Origin: SAR202 cluster bacterium bin22 | GTDB taxonomy: Bacteria; Chloroflexota; Dehalococcoidia; Lucifugimonadales; UBA3495 | Assembly: GCA_002238505.1 (NCBI GenBank) | Contig: MPMM01000015.1 | Coordinates: 1-64,000 of the forward strand | Reading direction: 5' to 3' | DNA length: 64,000 nt | In this document: in pieces, positions 33,460-43,340 of the stretch | Position numbering within the stretch: the first letter of the stretch is position 1 | Layout of the letters: each line of letters opens with the position of its first letter | Notes under the pieces: model-generated | Databases searched by the model: none | Seen by the model: only the letters and a program-made list of their open reading frames with translations | What the model was told of the DNA's origin: nothing | Made by a program: the position numbers and the translations under genes

Positions 33460-33870
33460 ATGAATAATCACGTCATCAGAAATGACAAGACCGGCGATTC
33501 GGACCCCAAGGCCCTGGCTATAGCCCAGTGGTTGCACCAGGCAACCAACGCGGAGAGCACATATCTGTTAGGCTCCCGCGCCAGAGGCTACTACCACAAA
33601 TATTCGGATATCGACGTCCTGGTTATAACCCCAGACCTGCACAACGAGGCGTGGCTTGAAAGGATCGAGGACCAGGCTCGCCAGTTGCAACGTGAACGAG
33701 ACGAGGAAGTCGTCAGCGTCCAGGTGGTCAACATGACCCCCCAGGAATTCCATCGGCGACGCAAGCTGCTGAACAACCTGGCACGCAGCATTGCCACCGA
33801 GGGCATACCAGTTATGGCATCAGAAAGACTCGACTACGGCGGCAGCTACCCAGAGGATGAACACCCTTAA
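33460..33870 (+). CDS. MNT-type nucleotidyltransferase
   Basis: This encodes 136 residues. The signature GSRARGYYHKYSDIDVLV (residues about 39-56) has the G-S-x-x-x-G and D-x-D of the minimal nucleotidyltransferase fold. A long helix (WLERIEDQARQLQRERDEE) and a strand VVSVQVVNMTPQEF follow. Proteins of this kind act as antitoxins of HEPN toxins or as tRNA/protein nucleotidyltransferases. No HEPN partner is adjacent. The stop codon overlaps that of the convergent helicase gene by 4 bp. Confidence 0.8.
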   Translation: MNNHVIRNDKTGDSDPKALAIAQWLHQATNAESTYLLGSRARGYYHKYSDIDVLVITPDLHNEAWLERIEDQARQLQRERDEEVVSVQVVNMTPQEFHRRRKLLNNLARSIATEGIPVMASERLDYGGSYPEDEHP

Positions 33871-36800
33871 TCGGCCCGCGCCGCCCCTATGGCCGCAAGA
33901 ATCGCGGCGTTGATCCTGGACCCGCCCCGCTTAAAGCCCAGCTCCCGCTTCATCTCGCGCAGCAGTTCATCATCAGTCCGAAGCAGCGTGTCCGAGTTCA
34001 ACCACCTGGCCAGGGCCACCAGTTCCCGCATCGAGTATTCCGTAATGGGCAGTCCGACCCGCACAGCAGGCCTGGGACCCCGCTCCGACTCCACAGGAGT
34101 CACAGGAACCACCACCGGCGATGGATCGGAAGTGTTGGCCACCTCAACGCCCGCGTCGGCCTCGTCGGCCGCTGCCACCGCCCTGCGCCATGCCTCCAAC
34201 ACCAGGTCTGCCTGCCCCTCAGGGTCCCGGAACCACTCGGTGGACCAGATCCGGTGAAACCGCCACCCCAGGTTCTCCAACACCTGCTGACGCAGCCGGT
34301 CCCGGTCCCGCGCCGTGGGCGCCGAGTGATAACTGGCGCCGTCCGCCTCCACGGCCAACACCATCCGCCCGGGTTGCTCCGGATGAGCACAGGCGAAGTC
34401 CAGCCGGTAACCGGCCACCCCGTACTGGGGCGTGACCGGTATGCCCCGCTTCTCCAGCTGCCGCTGGATGTTCAGCTCAAAGGCGTTCAGGGGCTCTTCG
34501 CTCAGGCTGCCGCCCATCGCGCTTCCGCCGGTGGCGGCAAACTCCAGGTAGCTCCGCAGAAGCTCCACCCCCTCGGCCGAGGACCGGCCCGGGTCCATAT
34601 CATGGTGGGAGAAGCCGGCCACCAGGTGAATCCTGGAGCGGGCCCGGGTTATGGCCACGTTCAACCGCCGCTCCCCGCCATCCTGGTTCAAAGGCCCAAA
34701 CCGATAGGGCAGCGTCCCGTTGGCCGCCTTGTGGTACCCCACGCTGAGGATGATGACGTCCCGCTCGTCGCCCTGCACCCGCTCGATGTTCTTGACGAAG
34801 AACCGCTCCTCCCGCTCCATGGCAAAGAAGGGGTCCAGCCCGCGGTCGTCCTCAGCGCCGAGACGGCGGCGCAGGGCCTCCTCGATATTCTCCGCGTGGT
34901 GGGAACCGAAGGCGATCACCCCCAGGGACTCCTCGGGCCGCTGACGCGCATGCCCAATAATCAGGTCAACCACCCTCTCCACCTCGTCAGGATGGGACCT
35001 GGTGGAGCGCCCGAGGGTCGGTGGGAGATCCAACTGGTGAAAGGTCAACGGCGATTCCAGGACCGTGCCCGGAAACGCCGTCAGAGCCTCGCCGTAGATG
35101 TGGTTATTGGAGAAGGCAATGAGCCGGCCGTCCCGGCTGCGGTAATGCCACCGGAGCAGCTGCTCCTTGATGGGCAGGCCCTTCACCACGTCTAGGATGG
35201 ACTCTATGTTGGCGATCAGCGCCAGGCCCTCGGCAGCGTCGTCAGAATCATCGTCATCGTCGAGATCCTCCGGCTCCTGGCTGCGGAAGAAGCTGGTAGG
35301 CGGCAATTGCCGGTCGTCCCCGGCCACAACGGCCTGTTTGGCCCGGGCCAGGCAGCCGATGGCCTCCGCCGGCGGGATCTGCGACGCCTCGTCGAAGATG
35401 ACCACGTCGAAGAGCTCGGTGTCCGCTGGAATCATCTCCGCCACCTGAAGCGGCGACATCATCCAGCAGGGCCTGAGCCCACACAGCACCTCCGGCGCTT
35501 GGTGGACCAGCTGGCGCACCGAAAGGTGCCGGCTCTTCTTCACCGCCTCCCGTCGCACCAGGTCCCGCTGCTCCGGATGCTCGTTCATGGCCTGGGTCGC
35601 CTGCTCGGCGGCCTCGCGCCGGATCCGGGCCGGATTCAGCTGCAGGTGCTGGGCGTCCAGGCGGGCAAACTCGTCGCGGGACCGGTTGTGGGACACACCC
35701 ACAAAACCGGCCAGCCGAGGCTCCTGCAGGGTAAGCTCGGACCAGACTCCCTGGAGCCAGGACGACGCAATCGCGTTGGTGGCCAGCCCCACCGGAAAAT
35801 CCCTTTCGACCGCCGAGACAATCTGGCCGATGCCGGCCACCTCAAACCGTCGTTCCAACTCCCGCAGCCTGGGCAACCTGCCAGCCACCTGCTCCTGATA
35901 CACCAACCATTGCAGGGTGGCACGCAACTCCGCCTCGGACAGGATCAGAAGTGAGCCCGAGCCAAGAAACTCGCCAATCTCCCCCACGGACGCCACCAGT
36001 TCACTGACCGAATCGTGCAGCTGCGAAACACCACCACCCTCCAGCGCCCGGGGAAGAGCATTGGGCCCAAGGGAGTAAAACCGCCACGCTCCCACCAGCC
36101 GCTCCGCCATCTGTACGGCTCCGTAAACATCATCGCCGGACAGCTTCGAACCATCAAGCGCCTTTGCCTGCACAGCCCGCCTGGCAGCCCGGTACGGGCC
36201 CGACAGGCCAGCCTTAAACCGGCCGACCAGGCCGGACCGCGGCTTCAGCGCCCCCATCAGCTGAGCATGGTCCAGGCCATAGATCTCAGGTCGGAACCTC
36301 CGACCGTACTGCTCAATTTCGGCCAGTAGCTGCGTCAAAGTCGCCCATTCACCCACCCGCTGGGGCAGGGCCAGCCCCAACCGCCCCGCGCCGGTCGACA
36401 ATTCCGATTGGCACCGGGCCAGTTGCTGCTGCAGGACAGCATGAATCAGATCCAGGATACGCCGCACTTGGTCGGTGGAGTCCGGCCAGACCTGCGCCCA
36501 GCCAGGATAACGCTCGGCCAGCCAGGGCCCCTCCAGGTCAATCCAGCGCTCCACGTCCCGCTGCAGCTCCCGCAGACCGTCCCGGTCCAGCGCGTTCACC
36601 TTCTCCGCGGGAAGACGGGGGACGTTCCGGACCTCCTCCGGAATCTCCAGCAGCTGGGCCTGCACCTCAAAGGCGCTGACCTTCCAGGGCTCACGCTGCC
36701 GGTGGAGGGCCTCGGCATGGCCCACCAGCTCCCGCTTCCGCTCCGCAAGGTCACGGTGGACGTCGGAATAGTCCCGCTCCGGGGTGGACCCAATGCGCTG

Positions 36801-37955
36801 CATGGCGTCGGCCAGGCCCCGGGAGAACTCCCGCCTGGACTTGAAACCGCCGTGGCAGTCCATGACCAGGTCGGAGAGACCAGCGCGTTCCAGCCGGTTG
36901 ATCACCACCTCGACGGCCGCCTGCTTCTGGGCCACAAACAAAACCCGCTTGGAGTTGGCGATCAGCGCCGCGATGAGGTTGGCGATGGTCTGCGACTTGC
37001 CGGTGCCCGGCGGGCCCCAGATGATCTCAGACTGGCCGGCCAGGGCCCGGTTGATGGCCTGGTGCTGGCTGGCATCGGCGTCCATGACCAGGTACTCGCT
37101 GTCCGGAGGTTCCGTATCGGGCAAGTCCGGCGGAGGATCATCCAGATGCTCACCCAGGGCCTCCCGCGCCTCCCGCACTCCGGCAATGGCCGCCACCAGG
37201 TCATTGGCGGCGAAGGCCTCCAGGTTCTGCTCCAGGTCGGCCACCAGTGGCAGGTTGTTGTACCGGAAGTTGCCCACCACCAGCCTGGGAGTAATATTAA
37301 GTCCCGGGACCTGGGACAGGCTGCCAGCGACCTGGCCCAGCAAAGCCACCACGTCGGCGAAACTGTCCGGCGGGTCCTCCAGGTCGAAGTCGTCGTCGTC
37401 CAGCTCAACACCGTACTCCGTCCGGAGCGCGTGGGCCATTATGGGATTGAAATGAGCGTCCCCCGCCACCTGCAGGAAGAACTCGCGGTGGGCCGCGTCC
37501 CCGGGCTCCACCGTCAACGGCAGCATGACCACCGGAGCGTTGGGACGGGCGCCGGTTACCACGTCCCACGTGGCCAGACCCGCCGCCAGAAACAGGATGC
37601 TGGCGCCCTTCTCCTCAAGGTAGGCCTGGGCGACCTGGCCAATGCGCTTGACACGGTTACGGGCGTCCGTCAGTGAAGAAGACCCGTTCACCGAGGCCTC
37701 GGGAATGAGGTTAGACAGGCGGACCCTCTGGCCGGCCAGCAGGGAATCAACAGCGGAGGGATTGACCTGACCACCCATGTCGCCCGGGGTTAGGTCCAGC
37801 GTGCCGGTCTTCAGGTCCCGGTAATAGACCAGGGGGCTGCGCGTCGTATCCAGGAGCTGTTGCTTCCACACGGTAGCCACCCGCTGCAGGGCGCCCACGC
37901 GCTCCGATTGCTCGGGTTGAGAGGGAGAAAGAGTTGCCAAAATATCCCGTTCCAC
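33867..37955 (-). CDS. SF1 helicase-nuclease fusion (DUF4011/DUF559-type)
   Basis: This encodes 1362 residues. Residues 1-300 match the DUF4011-like N-terminus (WKQQLLDTTRSPLVYYRDLKTGTLDL). The Walker A is at about 313-320 (GPPGTGKS) with QTIANLIAALI, Walker B at about 845-855 (DVVIFDEASQIPPAEA), and late motifs GVIAFGSHHAENIEEAL, ERVQGDERDVIILSVGY and LNVAITRARSRIHLVAG. At about 1150-1240 a Vsr/DUF559-like nuclease follows: RGIPVTPQYGVAGYRLDFACAH...LAVEADGASYHSAPTARDRDR and NLGWRFHRIWSTEWF. The start is a GTG at 37955 with no strong RBS. Large proteins of this type are predicted defence helicase-nucleases. Confidence 0.88.
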   Translation of the reverse strand: MERDILATLSPSQPEQSERVGALQRVATVWKQQLLDTTRSPLVYYRDLKTGTLDLTPGDMGGQVNPSAVDSLLAGQRVRLSNLIPEASVNGSSSLTDARNRVKRIGQVAQAYLEEKGASILFLAAGLATWDVVTGARPNAPVVMLPLTVEPGDAAHREFFLQVAGDAHFNPIMAHALRTEYGVELDDDDFDLEDPPDSFADVVALLGQVAGSLSQVPGLNITPRLVVGNFRYNNLPLVADLEQNLEAFAANDLVAAIAGVREAREALGEHLDDPPPDLPDTEPPDSEYLVMDADASQHQAINRALAGQSEIIWGPPGTGKSQTIANLIAALIANSKRVLFVAQKQAAVEVVINRLERAGLSDLVMDCHGGFKSRREFSRGLADAMQRIGSTPERDYSDVHRDLAERKRELVGHAEALHRQREPWKVSAFEVQAQLLEIPEEVRNVPRLPAEKVNALDRDGLRELQRDVERWIDLEGPWLAERYPGWAQVWPDSTDQVRRILDLIHAVLQQQLARCQSELSTGAGRLGLALPQRVGEWATLTQLLAEIEQYGRRFRPEIYGLDHAQLMGALKPRSGLVGRFKAGLSGPYRAARRAVQAKALDGSKLSGDDVYGAVQMAERLVGAWRFYSLGPNALPRALEGGGVSQLHDSVSELVASVGEIGEFLGSGSLLILSEAELRATLQWLVYQEQVAGRLPRLRELERRFEVAGIGQIVSAVERDFPVGLATNAIASSWLQGVWSELTLQEPRLAGFVGVSHNRSRDEFARLDAQHLQLNPARIRREAAEQATQAMNEHPEQRDLVRREAVKKSRHLSVRQLVHQAPEVLCGLRPCWMMSPLQVAEMIPADTELFDVVIFDEASQIPPAEAIGCLARAKQAVVAGDDRQLPPTSFFRSQEPEDLDDDDDSDDAAEGLALIANIESILDVVKGLPIKEQLLRWHYRSRDGRLIAFSNNHIYGEALTAFPGTVLESPLTFHQLDLPPTLGRSTRSHPDEVERVVDLIIGHARQRPEESLGVIAFGSHHAENIEEALRRRLGAEDDRGLDPFFAMEREERFFVKNIERVQGDERDVIILSVGYHKAANGTLPYRFGPLNQDGGERRLNVAITRARSRIHLVAGFSHHDMDPGRSSAEGVELLRSYLEFAATGGSAMGGSLSEEPLNAFELNIQRQLEKRGIPVTPQYGVAGYRLDFACAHPEQPGRMVLAVEADGASYHSAPTARDRDRLRQQVLENLGWRFHRIWSTEWFRDPEGQADLVLEAWRRAVAAADEADAGVEVANTSDPSPVVVPVTPVESERGPRPAVRVGLPITEYSMRELVALARWLNSDTLLRTDDELLREMKRELGFKRGGSRINAAILAAIGAARAD

Positions 37956-38166
37956 GCATTAGATATTCGAGACACGAAGAAGGTCCAAGGGCCAGCGTCT
38001 GACACAAAGTATATCCTCTGCCCCGAAATTTCGTGAGCGAAACCCGCCTCCCGTTACATGACAGCAAGATGATGCAAGAGACGACCCAGGGCGGTATAGT
38101 AGGCGAAAAGCCAGACCACCTCCGATCCGGCCACAAACCAGAGACAGTCTGCGATCATGGGGCCCC

Positions 38167-38439
38167 ATGACCACACCCGTCTGCGACTGTCCGGAACCCT
38201 GCGCCTGCTATGCCGAGTGCTACGCCCAGGGCAAGAACAAGGCCTACTCCGAAATGAACAACTTCGACTGGACCCAGCACGCTAAGGGCTGCGGCTGCGA
38301 GCGTTGCACCGCCTTCGGGAAGGTCCTGGTAAAGATGCTTGAGCACATGGCCACCGGCGAAGACCAAGAAGGCCGGCTGGTCGCCTTTCACTTCACGTCC
38401 TGGCTGAACGCAACCATGGACGAGGACAAGCTCACTTAA
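38167..38439 (+). CDS. Cys-rich 90-aa protein
   Basis: The N-terminal half is full of Cys: MTTPVCDCPEPCACYAECYAQG, then HAKGCGCERCTAFG, nine Cys in all, likely binding metal. The C-terminal half is helical (KVLVKMLEHMATGEDQEGRLVAFHFTSWLNATM). No family is recognised. It is divergent from the large helicase and precedes the nuclease-methyltransferase gene by 171 bp, which holds nothing recognised. Confidence 0.6.
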   Translation: MTTPVCDCPEPCACYAECYAQGKNKAYSEMNNFDWTQHAKGCGCERCTAFGKVLVKMLEHMATGEDQEGRLVAFHFTSWLNATMDEDKLT

Positions 38440-38610
38440 CCAAGATATGAGCCGGAAAACCTCCTGGATGCCGCTTGAGTGTTCAACCGGCCGAGAGAAA
38501 CCAGCAATATCCAGGATAAAAATCCCAAACCACGGTTATAATCAAGAGACATTCAGTCTCTGCTGGGCACTAACCCACCAGCTGACCCACACGGTCCAAA
38601 AGGAACGAAT

Positions 38611-41600
38611 ATGCCTGGCCAATTGCTCACCCAGTATTTCCTGACAGACGGAATAAAAAGCACCGAGGAATGGAAGGAAGCCGCGCCGGCATTTAACACC
38701 TTCAGAGAAAATACTCGCGCCATATACGAGAACTTCACCAAATACCATAATCCGAACGAACCGGTCACCGAAGAAGACCTCATTAGGCCAATACTTGAAG
38801 CATTGGGCTGGAAGGACTACCTGCCGCAACAGGGGAGCAAAAACAACGAAGATATTCCAGACCACCTGCTATTCGCAGACTCTGAATCCAAGATTAAGGC
38901 CGTGGAACGTACCAACTCTCAAGAGCGATTCCTGGATAGCTTGGTAATCGAAGAGAGCAAACGGTTCGAGCTTCCTCTCGACACGCGAGACGAGGGAGAC
39001 AAATCACAGACAGCCTCCCCTCATGGACAGATCCTAAGATACCTCGCAACAGCAGACACCATCACCGACGGCAGAATCCGCTGGGGTATCCTGACCAACG
39101 GCTGCACATGGCGCCTCTACGACAACCGTGCCCGTCCACGAGCCACGAGCTATTTCGAGGCCAATATAAAAGAAGCCTTGGAGGCTGAAAACGAAGATAG
39201 TCTCCGGCTCTTCTACTTACTATTCCGCCGAGATACCTTCAATTCCAAGCAAGGAGCCACCGCAAGCTTCATTGAAGTCGCCTTAGCCGAAGGCAAACGC
39301 TACGAAGAGCGTGTGGCTCAAGACCTGTCCGGAGCTGTATTTAAGGACGTATTCCCCAGCCTTGTCGAATCCCTGGCTGACGCCACCAACCAGGAACTCT
39401 CACAAGTCCGAGAAGCAGCTCTCACCTTCCTATACCGGCTACTCTTTATCCTTTACGCAGAGGACAGGGGCCTGTTACCGGTCAACGACCCCAGATACGA
39501 TGACTACGGCCTTCGAAAACGCGTCCGTGACGACATAGCAAAAAGGACAGAGGACGTAAGGAATTTCTCTGCAACAGCAACCAACTATTACGACCACATC
39601 ACAACGCTTTGCAAAATCATTGACGAAGGCGACTCATCCATCGGCATCCCTCCTTACAATGGCGGGCTATTTGCTGCAAATGCAACACCTCTGCTGGCAA
39701 AAGTACGTATCACAGACAAGGCCCTGGCGCCAATAATTTACAACCTCAGCCATACCAAAACCGACCAGGGCCGGCAGTTCGTCAACTACCGGGACATGTC
39801 AGTCCAGCAGCTGGGTTCAATCTATGAAAGGCTACTTGAGCAGGAACCGGTCCGAACTGACCAAGGCAAAATAGTCATTCGTCCCAACAGCTACGCTCGC
39901 AAAGATAGCGGCAGCTATTTCACTCCCCAGGAACTCGTAGACCTGATCGTCAACAACACCCTCAAGCCCCTGGCGGAGGAACGGCTGGCCGCCTTCGAAA
40001 GTAGAGGCAAGGAACTTGATAACGACCTTCGGCCGACATCGGAAAGACAAGCAGAATTAGTGGAGCTGGACCCTGCCGAAGCAGTTTTGAACCTTAAGGT
40101 TCTGGATCCTGCCATGGGCAGCGGCCATTTTTTAGTGACGGCCGTCGAATTTCTCTCCGACTACATCGCCGAATTGGTGGAATCCACTCCCAGCGTACCA
40201 ACCTGGCTCAACGGCGAATATGTCTCTCCCCTCATCGACCGGATAGCAGCCATCAGAGCCGAGATCGTCAAACGAGCCACGGAAGCCAACTGGGCCCTGG
40301 ACCCAACCCAGCTAACCGACCAGACAATTATCAGGAGAATGGTACTAAAGCGCTGCATATATGGCGTAGACAAGAACCCCTTGACCGTAGAGCTAGCAAA
40401 AGTATCACTGTGGCTCCACAGCTTCACTGTAGGGGCGCCGTTGTCATTTCTGGACCACCATCTTCGCTGTGGAGACTCGCTGCTTGGCCTCACTGTCATG
40501 GAGGCTACTCAGGAACTGAACCGTTTGAGCGGCCTCTTCGCCAGTTCGGCCATCGCCGGAGCAGAAGCCGCCACGTCAGCAATGCAACAGATCGAGGATA
40601 TGTCCGATGCGGACATATCGGAGGTCCAGGAATCGGCATCACTATTCCAGGAGGTAGAAAGCACGACATCCGAACTGCGTAGCATGCTGGATCTTCTAAA
40701 TGGAATCCGTTGGTTGACGGCAGGAATGAAGTCCAAAGAACGCACCGCCTTTGAGGCACCGCTGGTTAACACCCTCGGTCAGAAACCCGCGCAGGATTTT
40801 GAGTTGCTGGCAAAGGGCCCAGACTCCCTCGACGTGGACACAAAAGAAAGCGAATACGAAGCCTTGGCAGCTTTCGGGCAATTATGGAACGACGCTAAAG
40901 CTATGGCAGAACAGGTAAACTTCCTTCATTGGGAAGTAGCTTTTCCCGGAGTCTGGTCCGGATGGGAAAACCCTCAGCCAGATGGCGGATTCGACGCTGT
41001 AATTGGAAACCCGCCTTGGGATAAAATCAAGCTTCAGGAGGTAGAATGGTTGGCCCCACGTTCCCAGGAACTGGCCCTAGCCGCCACGGCCGCAGCCCGA
41101 GAAGCGGGCATTCAACAGCTACGCGACACAGGGGCACCTATTGTCGACGAGTTCGACAGGGCCAGAGACCAAGCAGAAACCCTTAGCAAACTGGTTCGCA
41201 CCTCGGGACAATATCCGCTACTGAGCCGGGGGGATATAAATCTCTACTCACTATTCGTCGAACGGTCCTTGAGGTTAGTCAATTCTAAAGGAATAATAGG
41301 CCTCCTTTGTCAATCAGGCATCTATGCCGACAAGTTCGCGGCCCCATTCTTCAAGTCCATATCCACCAGTGGGCGCCTTGCCGGCTTGTTCGACTTCGAG
41401 AACCGGCGCAGCCGGATAAAACTAGCACCTTTCTTCCCAGACGTTGACTCGCGGTTAAAGTTTTGCGCACTCATACTTGGCGGAGAGCAACGAAGATTCC
41501 CAGAGACCCGATGCGCCTACTTCCTCGAGGACACAGAATCGGTCACGGACCCAGACCGTTGCTTTCCACTAACGCCAGCGGACTTTGCCCGGGTCAACCC

Positions 41601-42657
41601 AAACACCGGTACCGCGCCCATTTTCCGCACCCGTCGAGATGCCGAAATTACCCGCAACATCTACGAAAATCACCCTGTCATGGTGGACCGCTCTCAAGGT
41701 GTAGAACACCGGGCTTGGCCCGTCCGATACCAAACCATGTTTCACATGACCAACGATTCTCATCTCTTCCGCACAGCCGCCCAGTTACAAGCGGAGGGAT
41801 ATTATCCAATCGAAGGTAATCGCTGGAAAAAGGGAGAGAGCCTGTATTTGCCCCTCTACCAGGGTAGGATGATTCACCAATTCGATCATAGAGCAAACTC
41901 TGTTCAATTAAACCCTGAAAATACCCACAACCCTTACTTGAGCCTGGAGGCAACTCCAGAGCAACACGCCGATCCAGAGTTTATACCGCAAACGCAGTTC
42001 CTGGTTCCGGCATCCGACGTGGAAGAAACCTTATTGGACGACCAAGGATACGTGCTTACCTTCAGGGACATAGCCCGGCCCACAGATGCGAGAACGTCAA
42101 TAGCCTGCATAGCCCCTAAAGCCGGGTACGGAAACACCCTCCCGATTCTCCTCCGTACGAAAGGAGATCTCCATCCAGGAATCACCGCCTGTCAGCTTGC
42201 CAATTTCAACAGCTTCATTTTCGACTACATTACCCGCCAGAAAGTTCAGGGAACCCACCTCAACTGGTATATCGCCGAGCAACTTCCCGTGATAAAGCAA
42301 GAGTCTTATAAATCAGAGTTTGGTGGCACAACCGCCAGAGACCTGGTCTTAGACCACGTATTACGCCTAACCTATACAGCAAACGACATGACTCCTTTTG
42401 CCAGGGACCTGGGATATGAGGGCCCACCATTCATCTGGAATGATGACGAAAGACGCCACCTGCGAGCCAGGCTGGATGCTCTCTACTTCCACCTTTACGG
42501 CGTATCCAAAGAGGATGCAGAGTACATATTAAGCACATTCCCCATCGTCCAACGGGAAGATGAAGGCCAGTTCGGGTCCTACCGCACCCGAGACCTAGTT
42601 CTGGCTTACATGAGCGCTTTAGCAGCGGGAGATACCGAGACAAGAATTGCCATATAA
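38611..42657 (+). CDS. type IIG-like restriction endonuclease-methyltransferase
   Basis: This encodes 1348 residues; ATG has AAGGA 7 bases upstream. Residues 40-120 hold a probable nuclease domain: VTEEDLIRPILEALGW, then EDIPDHLLFAD and SLVIEESKRFELP, an E-x-K near D. The N6-adenine methyltransferase core has motif I at about 497 (DPAMGSGHFLV) and motif IV at about 800 (IGNPPWDKIK). A long region with Eco57I-type sequence and a C-terminal target-recognition-like part follow (FIWNDDERRHLRARLDALYFHLYGV). This is the single-chain Eco57I/MmeI-like layout, which cuts and methylates with one protein. It could also be a BREX-type PglX relative, but no BREX genes are adjacent. Confidence 0.85.
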   Translation: MPGQLLTQYFLTDGIKSTEEWKEAAPAFNTFRENTRAIYENFTKYHNPNEPVTEEDLIRPILEALGWKDYLPQQGSKNNEDIPDHLLFADSESKIKAVERTNSQERFLDSLVIEESKRFELPLDTRDEGDKSQTASPHGQILRYLATADTITDGRIRWGILTNGCTWRLYDNRARPRATSYFEANIKEALEAENEDSLRLFYLLFRRDTFNSKQGATASFIEVALAEGKRYEERVAQDLSGAVFKDVFPSLVESLADATNQELSQVREAALTFLYRLLFILYAEDRGLLPVNDPRYDDYGLRKRVRDDIAKRTEDVRNFSATATNYYDHITTLCKIIDEGDSSIGIPPYNGGLFAANATPLLAKVRITDKALAPIIYNLSHTKTDQGRQFVNYRDMSVQQLGSIYERLLEQEPVRTDQGKIVIRPNSYARKDSGSYFTPQELVDLIVNNTLKPLAEERLAAFESRGKELDNDLRPTSERQAELVELDPAEAVLNLKVLDPAMGSGHFLVTAVEFLSDYIAELVESTPSVPTWLNGEYVSPLIDRIAAIRAEIVKRATEANWALDPTQLTDQTIIRRMVLKRCIYGVDKNPLTVELAKVSLWLHSFTVGAPLSFLDHHLRCGDSLLGLTVMEATQELNRLSGLFASSAIAGAEAATSAMQQIEDMSDADISEVQESASLFQEVESTTSELRSMLDLLNGIRWLTAGMKSKERTAFEAPLVNTLGQKPAQDFELLAKGPDSLDVDTKESEYEALAAFGQLWNDAKAMAEQVNFLHWEVAFPGVWSGWENPQPDGGFDAVIGNPPWDKIKLQEVEWLAPRSQELALAATAAAREAGIQQLRDTGAPIVDEFDRARDQAETLSKLVRTSGQYPLLSRGDINLYSLFVERSLRLVNSKGIIGLLCQSGIYADKFAAPFFKSISTSGRLAGLFDFENRRSRIKLAPFFPDVDSRLKFCALILGGEQRRFPETRCAYFLEDTESVTDPDRCFPLTPADFARVNPNTGTAPIFRTRRDAEITRNIYENHPVMVDRSQGVEHRAWPVRYQTMFHMTNDSHLFRTAAQLQAEGYYPIEGNRWKKGESLYLPLYQGRMIHQFDHRANSVQLNPENTHNPYLSLEATPEQHADPEFIPQTQFLVPASDVEETLLDDQGYVLTFRDIARPTDARTSIACIAPKAGYGNTLPILLRTKGDLHPGITACQLANFNSFIFDYITRQKVQGTHLNWYIAEQLPVIKQESYKSEFGGTTARDLVLDHVLRLTYTANDMTPFARDLGYEGPPFIWNDDERRHLRARLDALYFHLYGVSKEDAEYILSTFPIVQREDEGQFGSYRTRDLVLAYMSALAAGDTETRIAI

Positions 42658-42704
42658 AAAGACCGGCAGGCCGGAGAACAGTCAACAGCTATTCGCCACC
42701 TATC

Positions 42705-42905
42705 ATGAACAGCAAATTAACCGAGAAGCAGAGGACTGAACTAAAAGCCCTGGAAACTATGCCAGACGATGACATCGACTTCTACGACATCCCGGAAACC
42801 CTGGACTGATCCAACGCCATCCACAACGCTTGCGAACTGCTGCAAAAAGGCGAACCACTTCCAAAAAGGAAGCCAGAGCCAGAAGAAAAAGGCCTAAGAG
42901 GTTAA
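42705..42905 (+). pseudogene. BrnA-like antitoxin gene with in-frame TGA
   Basis: The frame reads MNSKLTEKQRTELKALETMPDDDIDFYDIPETLD, then TGA at 42807-42809, then SNAIHNACELLQKGEPLPKRK to TAA 42903-42905. The block MPDDDID...DIPE fits small antitoxins of the BrnA/CopG kind, where a Trp follows the Asp; here TGG has probably become TGA. No BrnT toxin is next to it. If the short form is made it would be 34 residues. Confidence 0.65.
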
Positions 42906-43083
42906 ATCAACTGACCAAGCAAACAGGCGCCTACCAGGGCTCCCGCAGTTCCCCCTCAGCGGTGGCCACCCCTGCAGGTGAAACCACCTTGATCCGGCCC
43001 TGGCCCGACGACACCGGCTCCTGGCCAGCCACCAGCCCAGTCGGCAGACGCGTACGATCCAAACGTCCACACGAGGTGTCCAA

Positions 43084-43338
43084 GTGACCGAAAAACAAGA
43101 AGACCTCTTGGCAAAGGAATTCCAGTTCTACCTGGATAACCAGGACGAACTGGTCAAGCAGTACGACGGTCGCGTCATCGTGATCAAAGAAGGTCAAGTG
43201 TTAGGAGACTATGACTCCGACGCTGCGGCTATTTCCGCGACCAAAGATATCCACCCACTGGGCACTTTCCTGGTACAGCGGGTCAGCGCCGGACAGGAAG
43301 CCTATACGCAGATATTCCATTCCCGAGTAAGGGGGTAG
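43084..43338 (+). CDS. DUF5678-like protein
   Basis: This encodes 84 residues from GTG 43084 with GAGGTG upstream. The sequence FYLDNQDELVKQYDGRVIVIKEGQVLGDYDSDAAAISATKDIHPLGTFLVQRVS matches the DUF5678 pattern (helix, then YxGRVIVIKDGQVLGxYxS, then a GTFLVQ strand). It is followed after 2 bases by a retropepsin-like gene, a frequent pairing. Function is unknown; the pair may act in one pathway. Confidence 0.8.
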   Translation: MTEKQEDLLAKEFQFYLDNQDELVKQYDGRVIVIKEGQVLGDYDSDAAAISATKDIHPLGTFLVQRVSAGQEAYTQIFHSRVRG

Positions 43339-43340
43339 CT

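Noticed and set aside
36408-37676. 422-codon open frame on the + strand, and similar ones at 34254-35195 and 35307-35954
   Set aside because: All are antisense to the helicase-nuclease gene at 33867-37955. The translation has no recognisable domain and results from strong third-position GC bias.
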